Assembly: GCF_003315035.1 (NCBI RefSeq)
Contig: NZ_QNRE01000006.1
Location: 62,001-126,000, forward strand
Source: Nocardia puris
Lineage (GTDB): Bacteria; Actinomycetota; Actinomycetes; Mycobacteriales; Mycobacteriaceae
Direction of reading: 5' to 3'
Length of the DNA: 64,000 nt
Of this stretch, positions 22,401-34,400 are shown piece by piece; position 1 is the stretch's first letter; the number at the start of each line of letters is the position of its first letter. A model generated the notes under the pieces. The model ran no database searches. It was not told where the DNA came from and was given only the letters and a program-made list of their open reading frames with translations. The position numbers and the translations under genes are program-made.

Positions 22401-25400
22401 GATTCGACCTGCGTGGCCGAGGCGTCGACCGCGAGCATGGCGCCGTCACCGGGCAAGCTCTGCATCAACCTGCCCCTCGTCGCGACCAATCCCAGCGCGT
22501 CGTCGGGGTCCATCGCGCCCGCCGCGCAGGCCGCCACGTACTCCCCCACGCTGTGGCCGAGCACGGCGGCGGGCGTCAGGCCCCAATCCCGCCACAGGCA
22601 CCACAGCGCCCACTCGACGGCGAAGAGGGCCGGCTGGGCGAACACGGTCCGCTCCAGTCGATCCGCAGCGGGGCCGTAGAGGGCGTCGAGCAGGCCGATT
22701 CCATCTTCGATCGGGCCCAGCACGGTATCGCAGTGCTCGAGGGCTTCGCGGAACACCGGTTCGGATTCGAACAGGCCGCGAGCCATTCCGGGGTACTGCG
22801 AGCCCTGTCCGGTGAACAGCACTCCGATCGCCGGAACGGCGGCGCGGTCGACTCGACCGCGCAGGACAGTGCCGGAGGTGAGTTCGCGCGCGGCAATCTC
22901 GGCGTCCTGTGCGACGACAGCGATGCGGTGCTCGAAATGGGTGCGCGCCACGGCCGCCGTGCACGCGAGATCCTCGAACCGTGATTCGTTGCTATGCAGC
23001 GTGTTCGACCATCGGTCGGCCAGCTCGGCAAGGGCAGTCTCGGTGCGGGCGGACAGGACCAGCAACCGGGCCGCACCAGACCCGGTCGGTGTTGCGACGG
23101 CAGGTCCGGCGCCGGATGCGCGCTCGTACGACGGTTCCGGCGCGGACAGGATCACGTGGGCGTTGGTGCCGCTCATGCCGAACGAGCTCACTCCGACCGC
23201 CCGTGGTCCCGTCGTGTCCGGCCACGGGTGTGACGTGGTGGCCACGCGTAACGGCACGCTGTCCCAAGGGATGTGGGGGTTCGGCGGGTCGGCGTGCAGG
23301 GAGGGTGGGATGTGGCCGTGCTCCAGCATGAGCACCGCTTTGATCACGCCCGCCACCCCGGCGGCCGCCTCGGCGTGCCCGATGTTCGACTTCACCGAAC
23401 CGATGAGCAGCGGATGGGTCCGCGCGACCCCGTAGACGTCCGCGAGCGCGCCCGCTTCGATGGGATCTCCCAGAGGCGTTCCGGTGCCGTGTGTTTCGAC
23501 GTATGCGATCTGATCCGGATCCATACCCGCCCGGGACAGCGCGTCGGCGAGCACCCGGCGCTGAGCGGACCCGTTCGGGGCCGTCAGCCCGTTGGAGCGA
23601 CCGTCGTGGTTCACCGCGATGCCGCGCACCACGGCCAGTACCCGGTCGCCGTTGCGGCGCGCCGACGAAAGTCGGGTCACCACGAGGACGCCGCATCCGT
23701 CGGCGCGGACGTATCCGCTGGCGGCGGCGCCGAACGCCCGGGAACGGCCGTCGGGTGACAGTGCGCCGATCCGGCAGAACCCCAGGGTGGTCTCCGGGGC
23801 CAGTTGCAGGTTGACACCACCGACCAGCGCGAGGTCGCATCGACCGGCGCGCAGGCTGTCCGACGCCGATTGGAGCGCGACAAGCGACGACGAGCACGCG
23901 GTGTCGAGCGTGAGCGCCGGACCACGCAGGCCCAGCGTGTAGGCGAGACGGCCCGCAGCCACGCTGGGCGCCGAGCCGATCACCGAATACGCCCCGACCG
24001 CTGCCGGATCGAGTGCGGCCGTGCGGGTTCCGGGGTACTCGCTGAAGCACAGCCCGACGAAGACACCGGCGTCGCTGCCGGACAGGCCACCCGGCGCGCG
24101 ACCGGATCGCTCCACCGCCTCCCACGCCGTTTCCAGCAGCAGCCGCTGCTGCGGGTCCATCGCCCGCGCCTCCGCCGCGCCGATCCCGAAGAACTCGGCG
24201 TCGAATTCGTCGACACCGTCGAGGAATCCACCCCACCGCGTGTACATGGTGCCCAGCGCGGCCGGGTCGGGATCGAAGAAGCGGTCGATATCCCACCGTT
24301 CCGGTGGCACTTCCGTCACGGCGTCCCGCCCGTCGCGCAACAACTGCCAGAACTGTTCGGGGGTGCGTACGCCCCCGGGGAATCGGCAGGCCATGCCGAC
24401 GATGACAATCGGGTCGTCGTCGGCCGAGTCAGCCGCACGATGCGGTGCACTACCGGCCGCGCGATTCCGCTCGCCTCGATACCGCTCACCCTCATCCGCG
24501 CTCGGCTGGTTCAGCGCGAACGACCCTGCCGCACCAGGTTCCGGCGTCCGTGGCCGCGAATCACCCCGCGGGGGCACAGGTGTCACCGAAGTGCTGACGA
24601 TGCCATCCAGCGGACCAGGTTGCGGCACAGGGTGCTTCGACGATCCCATCACGTCGCCCAGGGCGCGGCTCTTGCGTTGCAGTAGGCCGGCGATTTCGCG
24701 GACCGTCGGGTAGTCGAAGACCAGGGCGGCGGGTAGTGGGGCTCCGAGTTCGGTGGCCAGCGCGGCGCGCAGTTCCATGCCGGTGAGGGAGTCGACACCG
24801 TTGTCGTGCAGGGGCTGGTCGGGGTCCAGGGGTGCGCTGCGGTCGAGGACGCGCATGGTGACCTGTTGGACCACGGTGATCCAGTGATCTATGCCGGGTT
24901 CTCGGTGGTTGCTGCTCAGGGACCGGGGCTCCCCGGGTGACTGGTCGGCGGTGCGCGTGGCTGCGCCCCGGCCGGAGACGTCATCCACCGATCCGCCGGA
25001 CGCACGCGTAGTCGACGGGTCCGCGCTGGGCGAGGGTTGTGCGGGATAGTTCGCGTACCAGCGGTCGGGGACGAAGTCGAACACTCCCGGCGCCGTCGCG
25101 GCCGTCGTCAGGAAGTGGTTCAGCGCGAGAGTGGCGTCGGGCGCGGTCAGGGGCGGTAGGCCCGCTCGGGTGAGGCGAGCGAGGAGGGCGTCCTGCCCGG
25201 CAGCCATGCCGACATCGGCGAACGGGCCCCACGCGACGCTCAGCGCGGGAAGGCCTTCCGCACGGCGTCGCCATGCCAGGGCGTCCAGGGCAGCGTTGGC
25301 GGCGGCGTAGTTCGCCTGGCCCGGGGTGCCGAGGACGCCCGCGACGGACGAGTACGTGAGGAAGAGGCGGAGGCTGTCGCCGCGCGTGAGCTCGTCGAAG

Positions 25401-28400
25401 TGCCTTGCGGCGGTGTACTTCGCGGCGAGCACCGCCTGGAACCGCTCCCAGGATTGTCCGGTGAGCACACCGTCGTCCAGTACGCCCGCGCAGTGCACGA
25501 TGCCGTGCAGTGGCGGGAGCCCGGCGGCGGGCAGGCCGCCGAGCAAAGCGGCCACGGCGGCGCTATCACCGACGTCGGCCTGCCGCGTCACGACGCTGAT
25601 TCCCTTGTCCCGCAAGGTGTTGACCAGCGATCTGCCGGTCTCGTCCGGCGCGCTCCTGGCGACGAGCAACAGGTGCCGGGCGCCCCGCTCGGCCAGCCAG
25701 CGCACGGCCGCCGCACCCAGCCCGCCGAAAGCCCCGGTGACGATGTAGGTTCCGTCATCGGTGATCGTCGGCAGGACTGCGGCTTCGGAGCGCACGACCA
25801 CCCGACCGGGATGGTCGCGCTGCCACACCTTGCGCAATGCGGTAGCCGCCTCGGCCGCCGGGTGCACGGTGTGCGGCAAGGGACGCAGAACTCCTTCGTC
25901 TGCCAGCGCCGCGATCCGCGCCAGCGCGACGCCGAGACGGTCGGTTCCGATCTCGGCGAGATCGAGCCTAGGGAGCCCGGCACGGTGAGGACCTTGGTGC
26001 GGTGCATGATTCGCCGCGCCACCAGCCCGGCCGACACCGGAGTAGGTCTGGCCGTCATCAGGGCCGGAACGCATCAGCCGGCCTTCAACGGTGGCGCGTA
26101 GCTCGGCCTCCGTGCGAGGGCGCACTCGCTCGGCATCGCTGAGACCAGGCCGCATCTCCTCGACCTCGCCGACGGGCACGTTCACCCCCTCGGCGACAGG
26201 GCGCACCTGTTCGGCGTCGAACACCTCGACAAGCTGTCCTCGCGGGTTCAGCAAAGCCAGCCCGGTGTCGGCGAATTCCGGGGTCACCGCGCTCAGCACC
26301 ACGTCGAAACCTGCGCCGCCGGAGCGGTCCCACATGTCCGCGACGAAATCTCGTGCACGCCAATCCGGTACGGCCCCCAGATCATGTCCGTGCTCAGCGG
26401 CCCACCGGCGCAGCGCGGGGGTCACGACCAGTTCGGCTCCCAGGTACACGGCGACCTGGACGGCGGCGATGCCGAATCCGTCGGCGGGGGCGTGCACCAT
26501 GACCCGGCCGCCCCGGCGCAGGTTGCCGAGGTCGACCAGCGCGCACCATGCGGAGGCGAAAGCGATTGGCAGGGTGGCGCATTCGGTGTCCGAAAGGTGC
26601 GCGGGTGCCGGGGCCACCAGCGTGCGGGGGACGTTCACCCATCCCGCGAGGCTTCCGTCGGCCAGTGCCACCACCCGGTCGCCGATCGCGAGGCCGGTCA
26701 CCTTCGCGCCGACCGCGCTGATCCGGCCCACGCATTCGCGCCCCAGCGACGCGGGGCCGCTGGTGCGCAAGCCGCGCGCCGACCACACATCCGAGGAATT
26801 CACTCCCGTAGCGGTGACCTCGATCTGGACTTCGCCCGGCTCGGGTGAGCGTCTGGGGGCGGAAACGATCCGCACGCGGTCGAGCTCTCCCGACCGATCG
26901 GCCTGAATCCGGTAGTCCGTGTCATCGGACGCGAGGCCGGGAGCCACCCGCGCGGACAACACCCGGTCATCGCGGAGTGCGAGTTCCTCGCCGGAGGACG
27001 AGAACAGCGCGGCGGCAAGCGAATCGGTCGACGGCAGCCGACCGTGCTCCAGATCGAGAAGGCGGCAGCGCAGTTCGGGGTGTTCGGTGCGCAGCACCCG
27101 GCCGATGCCCCACAGCAGTGCCTGCTCGGGGTCGGGGCGGTCGCCGGGCACCACTCGCTGCGCACCGGTCGTCACCAACCAGAGTGCTCGTGGGGCGGCG
27201 CCGGATTCGGCCAGGTGCGTGACCAGCCGCAGAACGGTGGAGACGAGCACAGGGATAGGGGTGCCGGTCCACGCGACCACTACTCCGACCGGACTCGGAG
27301 GGGAACCGGGGAGGACGCGCTCGTCACGTCCCGCGACCGCATCCAGAAGGCCGGCGAGGGGTGAGTCGGACGGCGGATCATCGGATTCGGTGGGCGTCTC
27401 GATGAGCACGGCGTCGGCGTCGCGTGCCGTGAGGTGGTCCGCGATGGCCGCGCCGAGTGTGCCCCCGCCCAGTACCCACCACCGTCCGGTCGCCTCGACG
27501 GACTGCCGCGCCTCGGCCGGCTCCCAGGCGATGTGGTGGAGGAGATCGGCAATGCGGCTGGCGGGCGAGGAGATACGCGTCGCGTCCGAGTTCGTGGCGT
27601 CGAAACGCACGAGTGGGTTCCGGCGTTCGGTGCCGGCGACGCCCTCGGGGTCAACGGCCGCCATGAGGCAGATGCCGTCCGCCCGAACCAGGACATGCCC
27701 CTCGGCGTCACTCAGCGTGAGATCACCGACGACGACACGATCTCCCGGCTCGGTGATGCGGACCCGAAGAGTGAGCCGGTCGGTGCCGGACGCGGGCTGG
27801 GCCAGGATCTCGAGCCGGTCGATGGCCGTCGGCAGGAAGAGGTTTCGTTGCGTCCCGTCGGCGGTGAGGGCGAGGCCGTGCAGGCAGCTGTCCAGCAGGG
27901 CGGTGTCGACGGTCGTGGGCGCCCGCAGTACGGCGGTCGCCTCGTTCGGTCCCGAACGGTGGAAGCGCAAGCCGCGCCGGTGATCCGGGCCGAGCGTGAG
28001 TCCGTGCGCGGCGATTCGATCGTAGTAGGTGCTCCAGGGGTCCGCGACGGTGCCGAGGACGGTGTGCCGCCGATCGGAGCCGAGGTTGCCGGCAGCGCCC
28101 CCGGGTTCCTCCCGCAGACCTCCGACAAGGTAGGGGACCACCTCGATTGCACTGGGGCGCAGAACAGCTCGGGCCACCACTCCGCCGTCGACGTTCTCCG
28201 ACCGGAACACGACCGCATAGCCGGTGTCGTCCGGCGTCAGCTCCAGCCCGACAACGGAGGCTGCGCGCACGGCCAGGGGTGTCACCAAGGTGAGCCGCTC
28301 GATGCGCCACGTGCCGGGCAAATGCGCCGCCACATCCCCGAGCCGCGCACACATCCACGCGGCGGGAACGGTGGGAATGCCGTGCAGCCTATGGTGATCG

Positions 28401-31400
28401 AACGATTCCGGAACGATCGGCAGTTCGTACACCTCGCCCGACGCCGCCGGCCTCCCCCGGACCTGGCGCACGTCCTCGAGGTCGAGCCAGTGCCGCTTGC
28501 GCTGGAAGGGGTAGTGCGGCAGGTCGAGCGAACCGCCGCGATAGTCGGGATACTCGCCTGCCCAGTCGATTTCGTCGCCGCCTAGGTATCGACGCGCCAG
28601 CGCGTCCTGCGCCTCCGAAGGACTCGCACCGAGCCGGAGCAGCGCGCCGGGCTCCGCGGCACCGGACCCCACCGCGCGCAGACCGGCCGTCGCCTGATCG
28701 AGATCGTCGAACAGCAGCACGACCCGTTCGGCGAAGTGCGTCCGCCCGGCGTTGGCCGCCGCACACAGTCGACGCGGATCGGTGTCGGGGTGGGCGTCGA
28801 GGAAGTCCGCGTATCTGGACGAGAGTTCCTTCAGCGCGGGCACATTCACCGCTGATACGGCTAGCAGATGAGACCCCTTGTGCAACACCGGGACAGCGGC
28901 AGTCTGCTCCCGTGCCTCGTCCGTAGTCGATGGCGCCTCTTCCAGAATGATGTGCGCGTTCGTGCCGCTGATGCCGAACGCGCTGATCCCCGCGCGCCGC
29001 ACCCGCTCTCCCCGCGCCCACGCGCGACCGGTATCCGCCACCCGGACACCGAGGCGATCCCAATCGATATGCGGGTTTCCCGTCCGGAAGTGCAGCGACG
29101 CCGGAATGTATTCATGGCGCAGGGATTCGACGACCTTGACGATATTGGCGATTCCGGCCGCCGCCTGGGTGTGGCCGAGGTTGGATTTCACCGAGCCGAT
29201 CCACACGGGCCGATCCGCAGGCCGGTGTTCGGCCAGTGTCGCCGCGATCGCCTCCACCTCGACCGGGTCGCCGAGCGCTGTCCCGGTGCCGTGCGCCTCC
29301 ACGTAATCGACCGTGTCACCGTCGATTCCGGCGTCGTCGAGCGCCGCGCGGATGACGCGCTCCTGCGCCGGACCGTTCGGGGCGCTCAGGCCTTGGCTGC
29401 GGCCGTCGGAATTCACCGCCGTACCGCGGATCACCGCCAGCACCCGGTCACCGTCGCGGCGGGCGTCGGCGAGACGCTTCAGTATCAGCGCGCCCGCACC
29501 GTCGCTCCACACCACGCCGTCCGCGCGGGCGTCGAAACTCTTGCAGCGCCCGTCGGCGGCGAGACCCCGGGCGCGGGCGAAATAGATGTCCAGCGACGGC
29601 GTGAGAACCACGGTGGCGCCGCAGGCCACGGCGAGATCGCTCTCCCCGGCGCGCAGGCTCCGCGCCGCGAGGTGGACCGCGACCAGCGAGGACGAGCAGG
29701 CGGTGTCCACCGTCAGACTCGGCCCCTGCGCGCCGAGGAAGTACGACAGCCGCCCCGACGCCACGCTCGCCAGATTGCCGGTGCCGAACCACGCGTCCGG
29801 CGCGATGTTCGCGCGCGCCATCCGCTCCGCGTAATCCTGCGACATGAGCCCGGTGAACACACCGGTGCGACTGCCCGCCACTGCGTGCGCCGGAATTCCC
29901 GCGTGCTCCACTGCTTCCCAGGTGACCTCCAGCAGCAACCGCTGCTGCGGGTCGAGCATCCTGGCCTCGCCCGCGCTGATACCGAAGAACCCGGCGTCGA
30001 AATCCTCGACACCGTGTACGAATCCCCCCCACCGGGTGTAGGTCTTGCCGTCGGCGTCCGGGTCGGCGTCGAAGTACGCGTCCACATCCCAGCGGCTGGG
30101 CGGGACCTCCGACACCGCGTCGGTTTCGGAAATCAGCAACTGCCACAGATCATCCGGGCCGTGAACGTCGCCGGGATAGCGGCAGCCGACACCGATGATG
30201 GCGATGGGGTCGGTGACCGATGCCTCGGGCGCCTCCGCGGAGACAGCGGCGGTGACGATGCGGGGAGCGGCAACGGCACCCGCCGTAGTAGCTGTGCCGG
30301 TCGCGGCAGCGGTCATGCCGGTAGTTCCGGTGTCTGCTGTGTTGGCGACGGCGGCAACGTTCGCGGCGTCAGGCTCGGCAATGTGAGCAACTTCGGCGGC
30401 GGGGGGTGCGGTGGCAGCCGGCTGGAGTGCGGCGGCGAACGCAGCAGCGGCGGGAACGGCGACGGCAGCGGCCGCTGCGGATTCAGGGACGGCGCCATCG
30501 GCCGCGTCTACGGTGTCGGCAACAGCGGCGCCCGGGGCCGCGGCGGTGAGTGAGCTGGCAGCAAGAGCGGGCGGGTGGGGCGCGAGTTGTGCTCCCGGCT
30601 TGAATGATTCAGCGCTCCCGGCAGCCACGAGCTTGGCGAGTTCACTCGCGACGGCGGTGACCGTCGGGTGGTTGAAGAGCAACGTCGCGGGGAGGCGGAC
30701 GTGCAGCTCATCGGAGAGGGTGTTGCGGAGGTCGACCGCCATCATGGAGTCCATGCCGAGGTCCCGCAGCGGGGTGCGAGGCGGGACGCCGTCGGTGCGA
30801 CCCAATGCGGCGGCGGCGTGGCGCTCTACCAGGGCGGTCAAGTCGGCGTGTGCGCGTACCGGGGCGGATTCGGGGTGCGGATCAACCTGACGGGTCGTGT
30901 CCGATCCGGCGACAGGGTCCTGTGCCGGACGCAGCCTCGGCAGAGTGACCGCCCCCGTCTCCATGGCGGACTCTGCACCAGCCAACCGTCCCGACGGGTG
31001 GGTCGGCTCCGTCTCCATGGCGGACTCCGGGACGGCGCCCTGTGCCAGCGACCGGACCGCACCCGGTGCGGCCGAAGACTCCGACTCCACGGCGAACCCC
31101 ACCTCGGCCCCTTGTGCCAGCGAAGGGACCGCATCGGGCATGGCCGAAGGCTCCGATGCAGCGGGCCGATCCAGCTCGCATTCGAAGCGCGACTCTGCTC
31201 GAGAAGGGCGCGAAAGTGATTCCTCAGCAGTCGATTCAGTCGCACCGATCATCGGTGACGTGCTCGAGACTTGGGGGGTGGGAGTCGGGGCGAGTAGTCC
31301 GCTCGGGTCCGGGTGGACCGAGTAAACACCGCGGGCGGTGAGTAATCGGTGGAGGATATGTCGGCCCGCGACGGGGTCGAGCAGGCCGACACCTTTGCGG

Positions 31401-34400
31401 TGCCAGGCCGCGACGGCGGTGGGGATCAGAGCTGCCGCCATGCCGGTGGCTGCCCAGGGTCCCCACTGGATGCTGACGGCCGGGAGTCCGTCGGCCAGGC
31501 GGAGTTCCGCCAGACCGTCGAGGTAGGCGTTGGCGGCGGCATAGTTGGCCTGACCGGCCGTGCCGATCACCGCGCTCACGGAGGAGAACAGGACGAACAG
31601 GTCCAGCGGCAATCCGGCGGTGAGTTCGTGCAGGTGCCAGGCGCCGCGGGACTTGCCCGCGAACACCGCGCGCACCCGTTCGGGGGTCTGCTGGATGAGC
31701 GGCGCGTCGTCGGTCACGCCCGCGCAGTGCAGGATCCCGCGCAGCGGGGGCAGGTCGTTGCCGAAGCGGGCGATCAACGCCGCCAGCGCGGAGCGGTCGC
31801 CGAGATCGAGCGTCACGGTGTCGATGCGGACGCCCGCGGCGCGCGCTCGCGCGATCGTCGCCGACGCGCGCTCGCCGGGAGTGTTCCGCCCGACCAACAC
31901 CAACGTCCGGGCCCCGCACTCGACCAGCAGCTCCGCGACGTGCCCACCGAGCGCGCCGAATCCGCCGGTGATCAGGTAGGCCGCGTCCGGACGCACGGCG
32001 GCGTCAGGCGCGGGCGGGGAATGCTGGACGCGCACAGGGACGTAACGAACTCCGGCCCGGAGGGAAACCTCGGGTGTCTCTGCGTCCGAACGGAGTTCGT
32101 CCACCAGGTGCGCGGCACCCAGTTCGTCACCCGGCACATCGATGGTCCGGCACCGGAGTTCGGGAAGCTCGGTGCGTACGACCGCGCACAGTCCCCGCAA
32201 TGCGTCTGCCGCAGGCCGGACCCGATCGCCGGGCAACACCGCGGTCGCGCCCGTCGTCACCACGAACAGCGGACCCGCGTCGACGGTGTCGGCGGCGGTG
32301 CGGACCAACGTCAATAGTTCCGACACCGCTGTGGCGGCTGTGTCGGGATCCTCCGCGTCGCCCGACAGGACGTACACGAGGGCGTGGCCGCTCAGGTTCT
32401 CGGGACCGAAGGAACTTCCCGGCGGGGTGAGTGAGGGTGCCGCGTCGCCGGATTCGTGGGCGGAACCCGGTGCGACATATCCGGCACCTGCTCCGCTTTC
32501 GGTTGCCGGAGCCGCCGAATCCGCGAAACCACCCGCCACCGCCCCGTGGACGAGAACGCGGGAGGTCGGCCGGTCAGCTCCCCGTGCGGCAATCCGCACG
32601 GCTTGACCGGCCGAACACAAGCCTGCGGCAACGGTTTCCGCGCCGGTGCCGAAGACGAGCCAAGAGCGGGTGGTCGCGGCGCCAACACCTGCCATCCGCC
32701 GCCATCGCACCGTACGGATCGGAACCGCGTTCGTGGTGCCGGTCGCTGAATCGGGCGCACTCTCATCACGCGGCAGCTCGACGGCGAGTGCAGTCCGAGC
32801 GGTTTCTGTTGCCGCGTAGGTAATTTCGTCCATCTCGGCGACGAGGTTTCCGAACCCATCGAACAAACGCACACTCACCGTCGGACCGGTCCGCGTCGCC
32901 ACCGCACGAGCGATCGACCCCTCGAACGCACCGTGGAGGCGCAGCCTGCCGATGCCGATCGGAAGGTGCGCCGCGCCGCCGCGTTCATACAGCGCGAGTC
33001 CCGTCTGCACCGCCGCGTCCACCAGGCAGACCAGTGTCGCGGTCGGGTCGACTGCCAGCGCGGCCGGGCGCTCGAGCTGGGCCGTGATTCGCGCGCCGTC
33101 GCCGCGCAGCCCGGTGATCCACCGGAACGCCGACCCGAACTCGAGCCCGAATCCCGCACACCACCGGTAGAACTCGTCGGAATCGCGCACCGTCGATCCC
33201 CCGGCCCGCGTCGAATCCTCGCGATCCGCAGCATGATCCGCTCCGGATCGGACGAGCAGAGCGGTGGCGGCACCGGCGTCGAAGGCGACCTCGATGCCGT
33301 CAGCCGCTGCCGAAAGCCGCGGCGGGGTGAGCTGTTCCACGGGGAGCGCGCGCGTGACAGCGAAGTCCCTCAGCTCGTGCCCTTCGCCCACGGCCCGCAG
33401 CGCCGTCACCGCCAAGTAGGCGGCGGGGACGATCGCCCACCCCCGATATCGATGTTCCGCCAGGTAGGCCGGGGCTGCTGCGCCGCCGATCGGTACGGAC
33501 GCACGGCCGACCTGGGCAGTAGCGCTGTCGACCGGAACAGGAGCACCACGGGCTGGGCCGGTGACGCTGCCGGCCGGAGCAACAGTGTCACCTACCAGGT
33601 CGAAGGCACTACCGACCGGAACATCGCCAGCCGGAGCGGCGGCAGCAACGGCCGCACATCCTACCTCCGCCGCCCGATCGGACACCACGTAACGCCGACG
33701 TTCGAACGGATACGTCGGCAGACCATGCCGCCGCCGCACCTCCCCGGGAAACACCGCACCCCAATCGATTTCACCCCCGCGCCGATAGATCTCCCCGAGG
33801 CTCGTCAGAGTCGGCGTCTCGTCGACGGCGGCGCGATGCATCGTCGCGAGCCACCGGGCCGGATCACCATCGAGAACTTGCCTGCCGAAACCGAGCAGGA
33901 CGGGGTGTGGCCCCACTTCGAGGTAGAGGTCGGTATCGAAACCCTCTGCGGCTCGGAGCGAGTCGGCGAAGCGCACCGCCGAACGGGCATGGTCACGCCA
34001 ATGACGCGAGTCGAGCGAATCGACCTGTACCCCCGCGATATTCGAGACAAGGGGGATCGCCGGAGTACGCGGAGAGCCGAGCACATCGGCGGCGGCACGT
34101 TCGAACTCGTCCAACACCGGATCCAGCAGCGGCGAGTGGAACGCGGTATCCCCCGGAAGCTCCACCGCGCGCACGCCTCGAGCCTCGGCCGCATCCCGCA
34201 ACCTCCGCACACCGGACGCCGACCCCGAGACCACGAACTGGCCGGGTGCGTTCACCGCGGCGATCGCGACGGAATCCGCCAGCTCGGCAAGCCCTTCCGC
34301 GAAATCCTCCGGTGCCGCGAAGAGTGCCGCCATCGCCCCGCGCGGGGCACCCTGCATCAACCGTCCGCGCACGACGGCCAGCCGCACGCCTTCCTCCGGA

